NCBI GenBank assembly: GCA_002308915.1
Contig: DBWI01000026.1
Coordinates: 281-47,997, forward strand
DNA length: 47,717 nt
Reading direction: 5' to 3'
Source: Christensenella sp. UBA1242
GTDB taxonomy: Bacteria; Bacillota; Clostridia; Christensenellales; UBA1242
This document shows positions 27,124 through 35,213 of the stretch, piece by piece; the first letter of the stretch is position 1; every line of letters begins with the position of its first letter. Made by a program: the position numbers and the translations under genes. The notes beneath the pieces were generated by a model. That model had not been told where the DNA came from. It did not search any database and was given only the letters and a program-made list of their open reading frames with translations.

Positions 27124-28197
27124 TTAATTTTCTTCTTTTGCTTCTGTTTCTACAATTACTTCAGGAGCATCTTTGATGTCTTCTTCTGTGAGTTTCTCTT
27201 CAACAACTGCTTTTTTGTCTTCTTTTTCTGCTTTTTTGAGTCTTCTCTTAACATATGTTCTTGCCCATAATCCTGGTGTGATATATATTGAAGACAAGAA
27301 TGGAATCATAACTGCAATCATTAATGGAAGTGATGCACTGCTTACCATATATACTGGTACTGCATCAAGTATTAAAGTTATAAGTAAAAGCAAACATCCA
27401 ATAATATAATTTGTTACTGAACCACTTTTTATTGCTTCATTTGCAAGTTCAAGTTTTGTTGATTTTGCAAATTTTTCTTTTTTCATATTGTCGTTCATTC
27501 TTGAGAAATATAATGTTGACAATATAATTGAATATATTGTTACAAAAGCAAATGCTGCCATTGTTCCAATTTCTAATTTAATTCTTGTTATTGCTAACAA
27601 TGCTAACAATAATGCATTATCAAGTAATGCCATTATTAATGTTACAAAACCAGCACTAACACCAAATCTTATCCAAAGATAAATTGTTACGCAAACAATT
27701 GCAATCAATACGCCAAGTGCAGTTGAAAGCATTACACCGTTGTCTACACTTCCCTTAAAATTATCTACTTTTACAAATGTTTGTTGATCATGTTCTGTTG
27801 CTGTGCTATGGAACGCTTGAATTAAATCATTTTTTATTGTTTCTCTTAATTCATCTGAAACAGCATCAAATTTTACTGAAATTGCATTGCCATAGTAGTT
27901 TGTTTCTACTTTTTGATAAATTAAACCTGTTACTTTGTTGTCTTTTAGAACTTTGTCAAGTTCTGTTTTTGTGTCTTTGTATACTTTTGCATCACCAAGG
28001 TCTTGTTCAATTACAACTGTTGCAACTGTGCCACCTTTGAAATCCATACCAAGGTTAAAGTTTACGCATAATGCCAAAACAACACCAAGTACAAGTATTA
28101 CAAGTGGACAAATTAAGTGATACCAAAAATTCTTTGAAAAGTTATATTTTGGATTTTTTACTTCATTCTTGAAGTTTGTAATAAAATTATTCTTCAT
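27124..28197 (-). CDS. secF: Divergent SecF, protein-export membrane protein
   Basis: SecF partners SecD to pull exported proteins from the SecYEG channel using the proton gradient. Six membrane segments are visible; the first is followed by the SecF signature GMDFKGGT (50-57). In the segment where families have GYSINDTVVVFDR, this copy reads IYSIILSTLYFSR (221-233), so the proton-relay Asp is Leu 226. The usual NQTLSRT turn reads NEAIKSG, losing the key Arg. The C-terminus adds a charged Lys/Glu tail. It overlaps secD by 11 bases. Identity rests on position (secD-secF-recJ), topology and the first-loop motif. Confidence 0.88.
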   Translation of the reverse strand: MKNNFITNFKNEVKNPKYNFSKNFWYHLICPLVILVLGVVLALCVNFNLGMDFKGGTVATVVIEQDLGDAKVYKDTKTELDKVLKDNKVTGLIYQKVETNYYGNAISVKFDAVSDELRETIKNDLIQAFHSTATEHDQQTFVKVDNFKGSVDNGVMLSTALGVLIAIVCVTIYLWIRFGVSAGFVTLIMALLDNALLLALLAITRIKLEIGTMAAFAFVTIYSIILSTLYFSRMNDNMKKEKFAKSTKLELANEAIKSGSVTNYIIGCLLLLITLILDAVPVYMVSSASLPLMIAVMIPFLSSIYITPGLWARTYVKRRLKKAEKEDKKAVVEEKLTEEDIKDAPEVIVETEAKEEN

Positions 28198-29512
28198 CTG
28201 CTGCTGTCTCCTTTTTTAATCCCAAGTGACTTTCTTTTGTGCTATTGAGTGGCAAATACCATCTTGTGAATAATCTTGTTATAAGTAGAGATGATACAAT
28301 TGCTAATACGCTGCCAATTGCAAATGCAACAGCAAAAGATTTGATTATATCAAAACCAGCAAAATACAAAGCCAAAGAAGCCAAGAATGATACTGAGCAA
28401 ATATCAACTATTTTGAACAATGAATTTTTGAAGCCTAATTTGAATGACAAAGGTATTCTTCTGCCATTTTGGTACTCTTGCTTAATGTTTTGGAAAACAA
28501 TTATATGACAAAGAGTTGTTAAAGCAAATCCAAGTACACAACCTGCAATACCTGCTATTGATAATGTTACAATTGGAAGAGCTTGCAATAAGAACAAGTA
28601 CAAAATAACATTAATAACTGATGTAAGCATAAACATAAGTCCAAGGTCACGATATCTTATAATCATTAAAACCATAATAAGAACAAATGCTACTGCCAAG
28701 CCAATTCCAACAAATAAAGCCGAATTGTTGCCCATATATGCTGCAGCAACACTGTTTTCTTTTACAACAAGTTTTGTGTCTATTGTTCCCATCAAAACAT
28801 TGGCTGCATACAAGTTTGTTGCATTTTCTGTTGTGAGTGATGAAATAGGCATAAATGTTTCACCTGCAAATTGTTCTCTTGTTATTTCTCCAAGACTTCC
28901 AAGTTTGTTTCCATCTGCATCATAGAAATACAAAGTGTTTCCGTTGTTTGCAACATATTTTGTTAATTCTTTGTATTGCTTTGTTCCAAGACTATCAAAA
29001 GTCATATAAACACCAAAACTGTATGCATTTGTTGTTGAACTTGTGTTTTGATATGATGCTTTGCAAGAAGAAATTCTTTCTGCTGAAATATCATACTTTG
29101 TTTTTTCAGTTGTTTCTGCACCCCTTATTGTTACTTTAAGTGGATTTGCAAGTGCTTCCATAAGGTCTGCACTTGTGTCACTTGCAGGAATCATTGCCCT
29201 AATTTCATTTGAGTTTTGCAAACCTACTTGATTGTTTGAAGCACCAAATGAAGCAAGAACTTTGCGAACAAATGTTAATGTGTTGCATAGTTGTTCATCT
29301 GTTACACTTTCTACTTCTTCTGAAACTGGTTTTACTTCAAAAACAGCAGTTTGTGCATCTCCCAAATCATATGACATGCTTATTGCATTAACAAAGCCAG
29401 CATAGTCATTTGTGTAAAATGGTAACTTGAATGAGCAAAATGATAAAACAAGACCAAGTGCCACCAAAATTGTTACCAAAATAAAATTAATTCTAGAAAA
29501 ACGTTTAGCCAT
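28187..29512 (-). CDS. secD: Divergent SecD, protein-export membrane protein
   Basis: SecD is the larger SecDF partner. There is one N-terminal membrane segment, a long extracytoplasmic part (about 30-265) with the P1-like VKVTIRG region, then five segments. The family motif VAVDANVLINERIKEE aligns without gaps to FALTTLCHIIVFQNIKQE, so the proton-relay Asp becomes Leu and the Asn becomes His. Start: ATG 29512 (441 residues), because GGAG at 29519-29522 serves it; the longer ATG 29524 would translate through the ribosome site. A consensus promoter lies at 29558-29586 and terminator-like palindromes flank it. Confidence 0.88.
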   Translation of the reverse strand: MAKRFSRINFILVTILVALGLVLSFCSFKLPFYTNDYAGFVNAISMSYDLGDAQTAVFEVKPVSEEVESVTDEQLCNTLTFVRKVLASFGASNNQVGLQNSNEIRAMIPASDTSADLMEALANPLKVTIRGAETTEKTKYDISAERISSCKASYQNTSSTTNAYSFGVYMTFDSLGTKQYKELTKYVANNGNTLYFYDADGNKLGSLGEITREQFAGETFMPISSLTTENATNLYAANVLMGTIDTKLVVKENSVAAAYMGNNSALFVGIGLAVAFVLIMVLMIIRYRDLGLMFMLTSVINVILYLFLLQALPIVTLSIAGIAGCVLGFALTTLCHIIVFQNIKQEYQNGRRIPLSFKLGFKNSLFKIVDICSVSFLASLALYFAGFDIIKSFAVAFAIGSVLAIVSSLLITRLFTRWYLPLNSTKESHLGLKKETAADEE

Positions 29513-29528
29513 TATATTCTCCATAATT

Positions 29529-29543
29529 TTGTGTTAAACACAA
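29529..29543. promoter_or_regulatory. Perfect 15-bp palindrome in the secD leader
   Basis: TTGTGTT-A-AACACAA is a perfect palindrome between the predicted transcription start (near 29551) and the secD ribosome site. A 13/15 copy lies at 29595-29609, on the other side of the promoter. Operator function is inferred. Confidence 0.5.
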
Positions 29544-29557
29544 TCATACAAGTTAGT

Positions 29558-29586
29558 ATTATAATTAAATAATTATTATTAGTCAA
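29558..29586 (-). promoter_or_regulatory. Promoter of secD-secF
   Basis: On the minus strand: TTGACT (29586-29581), a 17-base all-AT spacer, and consensus TATAAT (29563-29558). Confidence 0.88.
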
Positions 29587-29594
29587 ATACTTTT

Positions 29595-29609
29595 TTGTTT
29601 TTAACACAA
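29595..29609. promoter_or_regulatory. Second operator-like palindrome upstream of the secD promoter
   Basis: TTGTTTTTAACACAA matches the palindrome at 29529-29543 at 13 of 15 positions. Centres are 66 bp apart with the promoter between them. Confidence 0.4.
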
Positions 29610-29638
29610 TATTTATTAACTTAATTGCTATTTTACAC

Positions 29639-29669
29639 AAAAAAAAAGATAGCCAAAGTAGCTATCTTT
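29639..29669 (-). terminator. Terminator of the ruvC-to-DUF3792 unit
   Basis: AAAGATAGC (29645-29653) pairs with GCTATCTTT (29661-29669), 9 bp, with a 7-base loop. Nine T follow on the minus strand. It lies 21 bases beyond the membrane-protein stop. Confidence 0.88.
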
Positions 29670-29689
29670 GTAAACAAGAGATATTTATA

Positions 29690-30091
29690 TTATTTTTTTT
29701 TGAAATTTACGGCAATAATTCCACTTATTCCACCTGTTATTGCACCAAATAAACAATCGTTCAAAAATGAAATACCAAATTGGAAATTTCCATCTAACAA
29801 CGAAAATGAAACATATGATATTATTGTAAATAACAAACCAATAAGCATCCCCAAAATAAGTCCCATTTCTTTGACTTTTTTGAGACCAAACAAAGTTCCA
29901 AAAAATATTGATAATATTTTTATTACTTGATTAACTGGTCTGATTGCATTGTCGCTTATTGTAAAAATTCTTAAAGCAAAAGCAAAAATCAAAATTGCTA
30001 TTAAACAAAAAGAAAGCGCCATTAGTGAACCCTTTAGGATGGTTACAAAAAATGGTGCTTTGTTTTCTAACTGTTTTGTATTTGACTTCAT
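29690..30091 (-). CDS. TIGR04086/DUF3792 family membrane protein
   Basis: This is a 133-residue protein with four predicted membrane segments and short loops: about 17-42, 56-70, 76-98 and 108-128. Gly-rich turns (FGTLFGLKKVKEMGLILG, FGAITGGISGIIAVN) fit the TIGR04086 membrane family, found beside yajC in Clostridia. Function is unknown. I use ATG 30091, with AGGAG nine bases upstream; the GTG at 30097 would leave only three bases. It is the last gene before the terminator at 29639-29669 and is probably co-transcribed with yajC. Confidence 0.68.
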   Translation of the reverse strand: MKSNTKQLENKAPFFVTILKGSLMALSFCLIAILIFAFALRIFTISDNAIRPVNQVIKILSIFFGTLFGLKKVKEMGLILGMLIGLLFTIISYVSFSLLDGNFQFGISFLNDCLFGAITGGISGIIAVNFKKK

Positions 30092-30147
30092 ATTCACATT
30101 CTCCTGTTTACAATGTATGAATATGAAGCAATTTATTAAATTATGAA

Positions 30148-30672
30148 TTATTTTTTAGCTGATTTTGATTTTGAAGTTGATTTTTTGGCTGTTGTTCCTG
30201 TTGTCTTTTTTGCTCTTGGTTTCTTTGGCTTTTCTTCTTTTACTTCTTCTTCAACAGGGGCTTCATTTTCTTCTTGAACTTCTACTGGTTTTTCTTCAAC
30301 TACTTCTTCTGCAGGTTGTTCTTGTTTTTCTTCAACTTTTGCTTCATTAGCTTTTGCAGCAACATTTGATAAGTTTTCTACAATTGCATAAACATCAAGA
30401 GTTAAATAACCAGGATTTTTTGATGTTCCTGTTTCAATTGTTACCAAAGAAAAATTATCGCTCTTTTCAAATGAAACAATTTTTCCAACAATACCGGCAG
30501 CAGTTAAAACTCTGTCGCCTTTTTTGAGATTGTCAATAAGTTTTGTTTGCTTGTCTGATTCTTTTTTGTTCATAAAACGGAAATAGAATGGAGCAGCAAT
30601 AATTACAAGCAGTAATAACCCAAGTAAAACCCATTGAAAAATATTTGCAGTTTCTAATAATAATAAATTCAT
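30148..30672 (-). CDS. yajC: Preprotein translocase subunit YajC with a long charged tail
   Basis: YajC is a small single-span protein associated with SecDF-YidC. The core (about 1-100) has a membrane segment at 12-31, then LKKGDRVLTAAGIVGKI, the family hallmark. Residues 105-174 form an extension: first acidic (Glu, Val, Pro repeats), then strongly basic and Lys/Ser/Thr-rich. Most YajC proteins end near 90-110 residues. The basic end could bind membrane or nucleic acid, which is inference. AGGAGG before the ATG overlaps the stop of the 28-codon ORF just upstream, suggesting coupled translation. Confidence 0.9.
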   Translation of the reverse strand: MNLLLLETANIFQWVLLGLLLLVIIAAPFYFRFMNKKESDKQTKLIDNLKKGDRVLTAAGIVGKIVSFEKSDNFSLVTIETGTSKNPGYLTLDVYAIVENLSNVAAKANEAKVEEKQEQPAEEVVEEKPVEVQEENEAPVEEEVKEEKPKKPRAKKTTGTTAKKSTSKSKSAKK

Positions 30673-30681
30673 ATAATCCTC

Positions 30682-30768
30682 CTATACCCCAAGAGTACAA
30701 AAAAGTATAACAAGCACAACCAACATTAGTACAGGAACCAAAACTTCAGCTAAACCGGCTAATAGCAT
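30682..30768 (-). CDS. 28-residue hydrophobic membrane miniprotein upstream of yajC
   Basis: ATG 30768 opens a 28-codon ORF ending in TAG at 30682. GGGGAGG (30781-30775) lies 6 bases before the ATG, an ideal ribosome site. The product begins MLLAGLAEVLVPVL and continues as an unbroken run of Val, Leu, Ile and Met to a Cys-Thr-Leu-Gly-Val end: one membrane helix with a single Glu at position 8. Its stop overlaps the yajC ribosome site. I do not recognise the family. It may be a Sec or YajC accessory peptide, or a leader peptide coupling yajC translation. Confidence 0.7.
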   Translation of the reverse strand: MLLAGLAEVLVPVLMLVVLVILFCTLGV

Positions 30769-30789
30769 ATTATACCTCCCCTTTATTTC

Positions 30790-30817
30790 TTTATAACATA
30801 TTTTTGCCAAAAAACAA
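30790..30817 (-). promoter_or_regulatory. Probable promoter of the miniprotein-yajC unit
   Basis: On the minus strand: TTGTTT (30817-30812), 16 bases ending TGT, then TATAAA (30795-30790), an extended -10. It lies 9 bases before the miniprotein ribosome site. tgt transcripts may also read through; no good terminator follows tgt. Confidence 0.5.
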
Positions 30818-30839
30818 ACTTTATAAATGTTTTTTTTTG

Positions 30840-31949
30840 TTAAATTTTATAATCTTTGAGATATTCTTCCTTGAAATCAAGTAATCTATCTTCCCAGATG
30901 GCTTGTTTTATTTGTTCTGTTAGTTTTGTTAAATGTCTTAAATTGTGAATTGACAACAATTCTCCACCAAGCATTTCACCTGCTTTGATAAGATGTCTTA
31001 AATAAGCTCTTGTATAATGTTTGCAAGTATAGCAATCACAATCATCTTCAATTGGTCTAAAATCTTCGGCAAATTCTGCATTTTTGATTACCAATTTTCC
31101 ATGTCTTGTAAATGCTGTTCCATTTCTTGCTATTCTTGTTGGCAAAACACAGTCCATCATATCTATTCCACGTGCATAACCTTCCAAAAGACAATCTGGA
31201 CTTCCTACACCCATTAAATATCTTGGCATATTTTCTGGCAAGTCTGGACGCATTTCATCTAGTATTTTGTACATCAATTCTTTTGGTTCACCAACACTAA
31301 GCCCGCCAATTGCAATTCCGCATTTTGCATATGGAATACAGTCCTGAATACATTTTTTTCTTAAATCCATATAAAAATTGCCTTGGATTATTGGGAATAA
31401 CATTTGATTTTCATTTTTTTGTACAGCATAACATCTTTCTAGCCATTGTCTTGTTATTTCTGCAGATTTTTCTGCTTCTTTGTGTGAATCACCATAATTT
31501 GAGCAAATATCAAATGCCATGATGATATCTGAGCCAAGTTTGTTTTGAATATCAATTGCTTTTTCTGGTGTCATAAAGTGTTTTTCACCACTAATATGAG
31601 AACTAAATTCAACACCATCTGGTGAAATCTTCCTTAGTTTTGCTAAGGAAAAAACTTGAAAACCACCACTATCTGTTAAAATTGGTCTATCCCAATTCAT
31701 AAATTTGTGAAGACCACCAGCTTTTGCAACAATATCTGCACCTGGTCTTAAATATAAGTGATATGTGTTAGAAAGTATTATTTGAGCATTGAGTTCTTTT
31801 AGGTCTTCTGGTCTTAATCCTTTGACTGTTGCTTGTGTTCCTACCGGCATAAAAACAGGTGTTTCTATATCACCATGTGGTGTGTGGAAAACGCCTATTC
31901 TTGCACCAGATTGTTTGCATACTTTTTTTACTTCGTAACTAAAATTCAT
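30840..31949 (-). CDS. tgt: tRNA-guanine transglycosylase (queuosine pathway)
   Basis: Tgt swaps guanine 34 for preQ1 in GUN-anticodon tRNAs. The 369 residues have DSGGFQVFSL with the catalytic first Asp near residue 90, GGLSVGEPKE near 229 and DMMDCVLPTR near 265 with the nucleophile Asp. The zinc site CDCYTC...H is present near 303. Length is normal. It follows queA by 8 bases, so the two queuosine steps are co-expressed. Confidence 0.97.
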   Translation of the reverse strand: MNFSYEVKKVCKQSGARIGVFHTPHGDIETPVFMPVGTQATVKGLRPEDLKELNAQIILSNTYHLYLRPGADIVAKAGGLHKFMNWDRPILTDSGGFQVFSLAKLRKISPDGVEFSSHISGEKHFMTPEKAIDIQNKLGSDIIMAFDICSNYGDSHKEAEKSAEITRQWLERCYAVQKNENQMLFPIIQGNFYMDLRKKCIQDCIPYAKCGIAIGGLSVGEPKELMYKILDEMRPDLPENMPRYLMGVGSPDCLLEGYARGIDMMDCVLPTRIARNGTAFTRHGKLVIKNAEFAEDFRPIEDDCDCYTCKHYTRAYLRHLIKAGEMLGGELLSIHNLRHLTKLTEQIKQAIWEDRLLDFKEEYLKDYKI

Positions 31950-31957
31950 TATTTCTC

Positions 31958-32995
31958 CTATTCAATAAACATAGCATCGCCAAAACTGAAAAATCTGTAG
32001 TTCTCTTTGACAGCCAATTTGTATAATTCAAGGGTTTTTTCTACTCCCATCATTGATGATACAAGCATTATTAAAGTGCTTTCTGGCAAATGGAAATTGG
32101 TTATCAAACTGTCAACAACTTTCATTTTGTATGGTGGGTAGATAAAAATACTTGTTTCTTCACTTTTTGCACTTAGTTTGCCATTTTCGTCGCTTGCACT
32201 TTCCAGCACTCTTACACTTGTTGTTCCAACAGCAATAACTCGTCTTCCTTCACTTTTTGCCAAGTTGATTTTGTCTGCAACATCTTGAGTTATAACATAA
32301 TACTCTGAGTGCATTTTGTGATTGAGTATGTTGTCATCTTTTACTGGTCTAAATGTGCCAAGGCCAACATGAAGCATCACTTCTAACACTTCAACGCCTT
32401 TGTCTTTTACCTTTTGTAATAGTTCTTTTGTCCAGTGAAGTCCTGCAGTTGGAGCTGCGCTTGACCCCTGCTCCTTTGAGTAAACAGTTTGATATCTTTC
32501 CTTATCTTTTAATTCACTTTTGATATAGTGTGGAAGTGGCATTGAGCCAATTCTTGACAATATATCTTCAAATGTGCCACTAAATATAAATTCAATTTTG
32601 CATACACCATATTCACCAATTTCAACAACTTTGCAACTAAGTTCGTCTGAAAATGTTATCAAAGTGCCTACTTTTAGTCTTTTTGTTGGCTTTGCAACTA
32701 CTGTCCAATTTGTTAAATCTATTCTTTTTTGAAGCAAAACTTCAATTTTTGCGCCAGTTCCTTCTTTTTTACCAATTATTCTTGCAGGAATAACTCTTGA
32801 ATTGTTTAGAACAAGTACATCTCCTGGTTTGAGATAATCGATTATATCTCTAAAAATTTTATGCTCAACTTTGTCTGTTTTTCTGTGATAAACAAGCAAT
32901 CTTGAACTATCACGTGGCTCAACTGGTGTTTGAGCAATTTGACTTTCTGGCAAGTCATAGTAGTATGTTTTTTTGTTTGTTAAATCATTCATCAT
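31958..32995 (-). CDS. queA: S-adenosylmethionine:tRNA ribosyltransferase-isomerase QueA
   Basis: QueA moves a ribosyl group from SAM onto preQ1-tRNA to form epoxyqueuosine. The 345 residues include YDLPESQIAQTPVEPRDSSR, VLNNSRVIPARI, SSAAPTAGLHWT and TNFHLPESTLIMLVSS, all family blocks. It overlaps ruvB by 11 bases; the first of two adjacent ATG codons (32995) is used here, and the second is equally possible. It sits between ruvB and tgt, the usual Firmicutes order. Confidence 0.97.
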   Translation of the reverse strand: MMNDLTNKKTYYYDLPESQIAQTPVEPRDSSRLLVYHRKTDKVEHKIFRDIIDYLKPGDVLVLNNSRVIPARIIGKKEGTGAKIEVLLQKRIDLTNWTVVAKPTKRLKVGTLITFSDELSCKVVEIGEYGVCKIEFIFSGTFEDILSRIGSMPLPHYIKSELKDKERYQTVYSKEQGSSAAPTAGLHWTKELLQKVKDKGVEVLEVMLHVGLGTFRPVKDDNILNHKMHSEYYVITQDVADKINLAKSEGRRVIAVGTTSVRVLESASDENGKLSAKSEETSIFIYPPYKMKVVDSLITNFHLPESTLIMLVSSMMGVEKTLELYKLAVKENYRFFSFGDAMFIE

Positions 32996-34037
32996 CTGCC
33001 ACCGTTTTGTATACTTCTAATGATTTTCTCTTTTCATCGCTTAATGATATTCCCAAATGTTCGTATGCTTTTGGCAAAGCAACTCTACCCCTTGGAGTTC
33101 TTGCAATAAATCCAAGTTGCAACAAATATGGTTCATAAACATCTTCTATTGTTACATTATCTTCGCCTGTTGCAGCACTTAATGTATCTAATCCAACTGG
33201 ACCACCACCAAATTTTTTGATAATGTTATCTAAAATTCTTCTGTCAACAAAGTCTAAGCCAAGTTCGTCAATTTCCATTAGTGCCAAAGATTTTTCTGCT
33301 ATTTGTTTTGTTATTTTACCTTCCCCAATAACTTCTGCAAAATCACGAACACGCTTTAGTAGTCTGTTTGCAAGTCTTGGTGTTCCACGACTACGTGAAG
33401 CAAGACACAAACAAGCATCATCATCAATCTCAATTCCAAGAATTTTGCTTGAACGATTTATGATTGTTTTTAGTTCTTCTGGAGTGTATAACTCCAATCT
33501 GCAAATAACACCAAATCTATCACGAAGTGGGCCTGTTATCATTCCTGCTCTTGTTGTTGCTCCAATAAGTGTAAATGGTTGAATTTTTAATCTCATATTT
33601 TTTGCAGATGGACCTTTTCCAACAACAAAATCTAGTGCAAAGTCTTCCATTGCAGGATACAAAATTTCTTCAACAGATTTGTTTAGTCTGTGAATTTCAT
33701 CAATAAAAAGTACATCACCTTTGTTAAGGTTTGTTACAATTGCAGCTAGGTCTGCTGCGTGCTCTATTGCTGGACCTGATGTAATTTTGAGTTGTGAGCC
33801 CATTTCGTTTGCTATAATGTGTGAAAGTGTTGTTTTTCCAAGTCCTGGTGGGCCATACAAAAGAACATGATCTAGTGTATCATTTCTCTTTTTTGCAGCT
33901 TCTATATACACTTTTAGTGTATTTTTTATTTTTTCTTGTCCAACATAGTCTGCCATTGCACGTGGACGAAGTGAATTTTCTATTTCCAAATCACTTGCAT
34001 TCTTTGTGCTTGTAATAAATCTGTTATCTTCTGCCAT
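32985..34037 (-). CDS. ruvB: Holliday junction helicase RuvB
   Basis: RuvB is the hexameric AAA+ motor for branch migration. The 350 residues have Walker A GPPGLGKTT, Walker B LFIDEIHRLNK, sensor 1 LIGATTRAG and the GPLRDRFG arginine-finger region. The C-terminal winged helix ends with LGFIARTPRGRV. It shares TAATG with ruvA and stops with TGA inside the queA start. Confidence 0.98.
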   Translation of the reverse strand: MAEDNRFITSTKNASDLEIENSLRPRAMADYVGQEKIKNTLKVYIEAAKKRNDTLDHVLLYGPPGLGKTTLSHIIANEMGSQLKITSGPAIEHAADLAAIVTNLNKGDVLFIDEIHRLNKSVEEILYPAMEDFALDFVVGKGPSAKNMRLKIQPFTLIGATTRAGMITGPLRDRFGVICRLELYTPEELKTIINRSSKILGIEIDDDACLCLASRSRGTPRLANRLLKRVRDFAEVIGEGKITKQIAEKSLALMEIDELGLDFVDRRILDNIIKKFGGGPVGLDTLSAATGEDNVTIEDVYEPYLLQLGFIARTPRGRVALPKAYEHLGISLSDEKRKSLEVYKTVADDE

Positions 34038-34612
34038 TAATTCATTCCCCTTAATGCTTTTGTGATAATTTCTTCAACTGAAGAAGAGTTTTCTGCATGT
34101 TCTTTTGCCAGTCTGTATGCTTCGTTTTTGCCTACGCCAAGGCTCATTAATGCTTCTGTTGCTTCTTCAACATAACTCATATTAACATTGCTTTCTACGC
34201 TTTCTTGTACTGGCTCAACTTTGTCCTTAAGTTCAACAAGCAATCTTTCTGCTGTCTTTTTGCCAAGACCTTTTATTGTGCAAAGCATTTTTATATCTTG
34301 ACGGAAAATTGCAGTTGACAATTCACTCAGTGATATTCCGGATAAAATACCAATTGCCATTTTGGGTCCAATTCCACCAACTTGAATTAACTTCATAAAC
34401 ATATCTTTTTCTTCTTTTGACACAAAGCCAAATAGTGCTATTCCATCTTCTCTTACTTGAAGATATGTTAAAAGTTTTACTTCTTCATTCATATATGCAA
34501 TGGAATTCATTGTATGGTCGCTAACTTGAACTTCATAGCCAATACCATTGTTTTCTATGACTAATATGCCTTCTTCTTTTTGTGCTACTTTGCCTTTTAT
34601 AAAACTAATCAT
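34037..34612 (-). CDS. ruvA: Holliday junction DNA helicase subunit RuvA
   Basis: RuvA binds the four-way junction and recruits RuvB. Its 191 residues hold the OB-fold domain (1-63), helix-hairpin-helix motifs (LIQVGGIGPKMAIGIL and IKGLGKKTAERLL) and domain III (ATEALMSLGVGKNEAYRLA), which contacts RuvB. Fourteen bases separate it from ruvC. Confidence 0.97.
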   Translation of the reverse strand: MISFIKGKVAQKEEGILVIENNGIGYEVQVSDHTMNSIAYMNEEVKLLTYLQVREDGIALFGFVSKEEKDMFMKLIQVGGIGPKMAIGILSGISLSELSTAIFRQDIKMLCTIKGLGKKTAERLLVELKDKVEPVQESVESNVNMSYVEEATEALMSLGVGKNEAYRLAKEHAENSSSVEEIITKALRGMN

Positions 34613-34625
34613 TTTTTCTCCTAAC

Positions 34626-35114
34626 TTATACTTGATTGATATTTAATCTTGGGTTTATTTGACTGTGACAAATTGCCACTGCTAATGCATCTGCTGCATC
34701 ATCTGGCTTTGGTACTTTTTCTAGTCCTAATATTGATTTGACCATAAATTGTACTTGTGCTTTTTCTGCTCTGCCCACACCAGTTAATGCTTGTTTTATT
34801 TGAAGTGGTGTGTATTCATATGTTGCAATATTAGATTTTTTGCAAGCTAAGAGTATTACGCCCCTTGCTTCTGCAACTGGAATTACTGTTGTTTGGTTTT
34901 TGAAATAAAATAACTCTTCAACAGCAACAACATCAGGCTTGTATGATGAAATTAGACTTGTTAGTGAGCTATAAATAACTTCTAACCTGTCTGGAAGTGT
35001 CATTTCTTTTGGAGTCGACACAACACCATAATCAATCACATCAATATTTGCACCAGTATCAATTATTCCCCAGCCAACAATTCCATAACCTGGGTCTATT
35101 CCCAATATTCTCAT
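34626..35114 (-). CDS. ruvC: Holliday junction resolvase RuvC
   Basis: RuvC cuts junctions bound by RuvAB. The 162 residues have the RNase H-fold motifs: GIDPGYGIVGWG with the first catalytic Asp (residue 6), VEELFYFKNQTT with a Glu, and KPDDAADALAVA with the last acidic pair. Length matches the family. It is the first gene of ruvC-ruvA-ruvB-queA-tgt. Confidence 0.97.
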   Translation of the reverse strand: MRILGIDPGYGIVGWGIIDTGANIDVIDYGVVSTPKEMTLPDRLEVIYSSLTSLISSYKPDVVAVEELFYFKNQTTVIPVAEARGVILLACKKSNIATYEYTPLQIKQALTGVGRAEKAQVQFMVKSILGLEKVPKPDDAADALAVAICHSQINPRLNINQV

Positions 35115-35135
35115 ATTATTACCTTACTATAAAAG

Positions 35136-35162
35136 AGTATATTTTATATATAAAAAAGTCAA
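35136..35162 (-). promoter_or_regulatory. Probable promoter of the ruvC operon
   Basis: On the minus strand: TTGACT (35162-35157) and TATACT (35141-35136), only 15 bases apart, shorter than ideal. AAGG lies before the ruvC ATG. Confidence 0.5.
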
Positions 35163-35175
35163 GTAAATGTGAAAT

Positions 35176-35203
35176 AAAAAAAATTGCCCAATAAGGCAAT
35201 TTT
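35176..35203 (-). terminator. Terminator of the 35214-35744 gene
   Basis: ATTGCC (35183-35188) pairs with GGCAAT (35195-35200), extended by A-T pairs. The minus strand continues with eight T. It begins 11 bases past the stop. Confidence 0.85.
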
Positions 35204-35213
35204 TAATTTTTTA

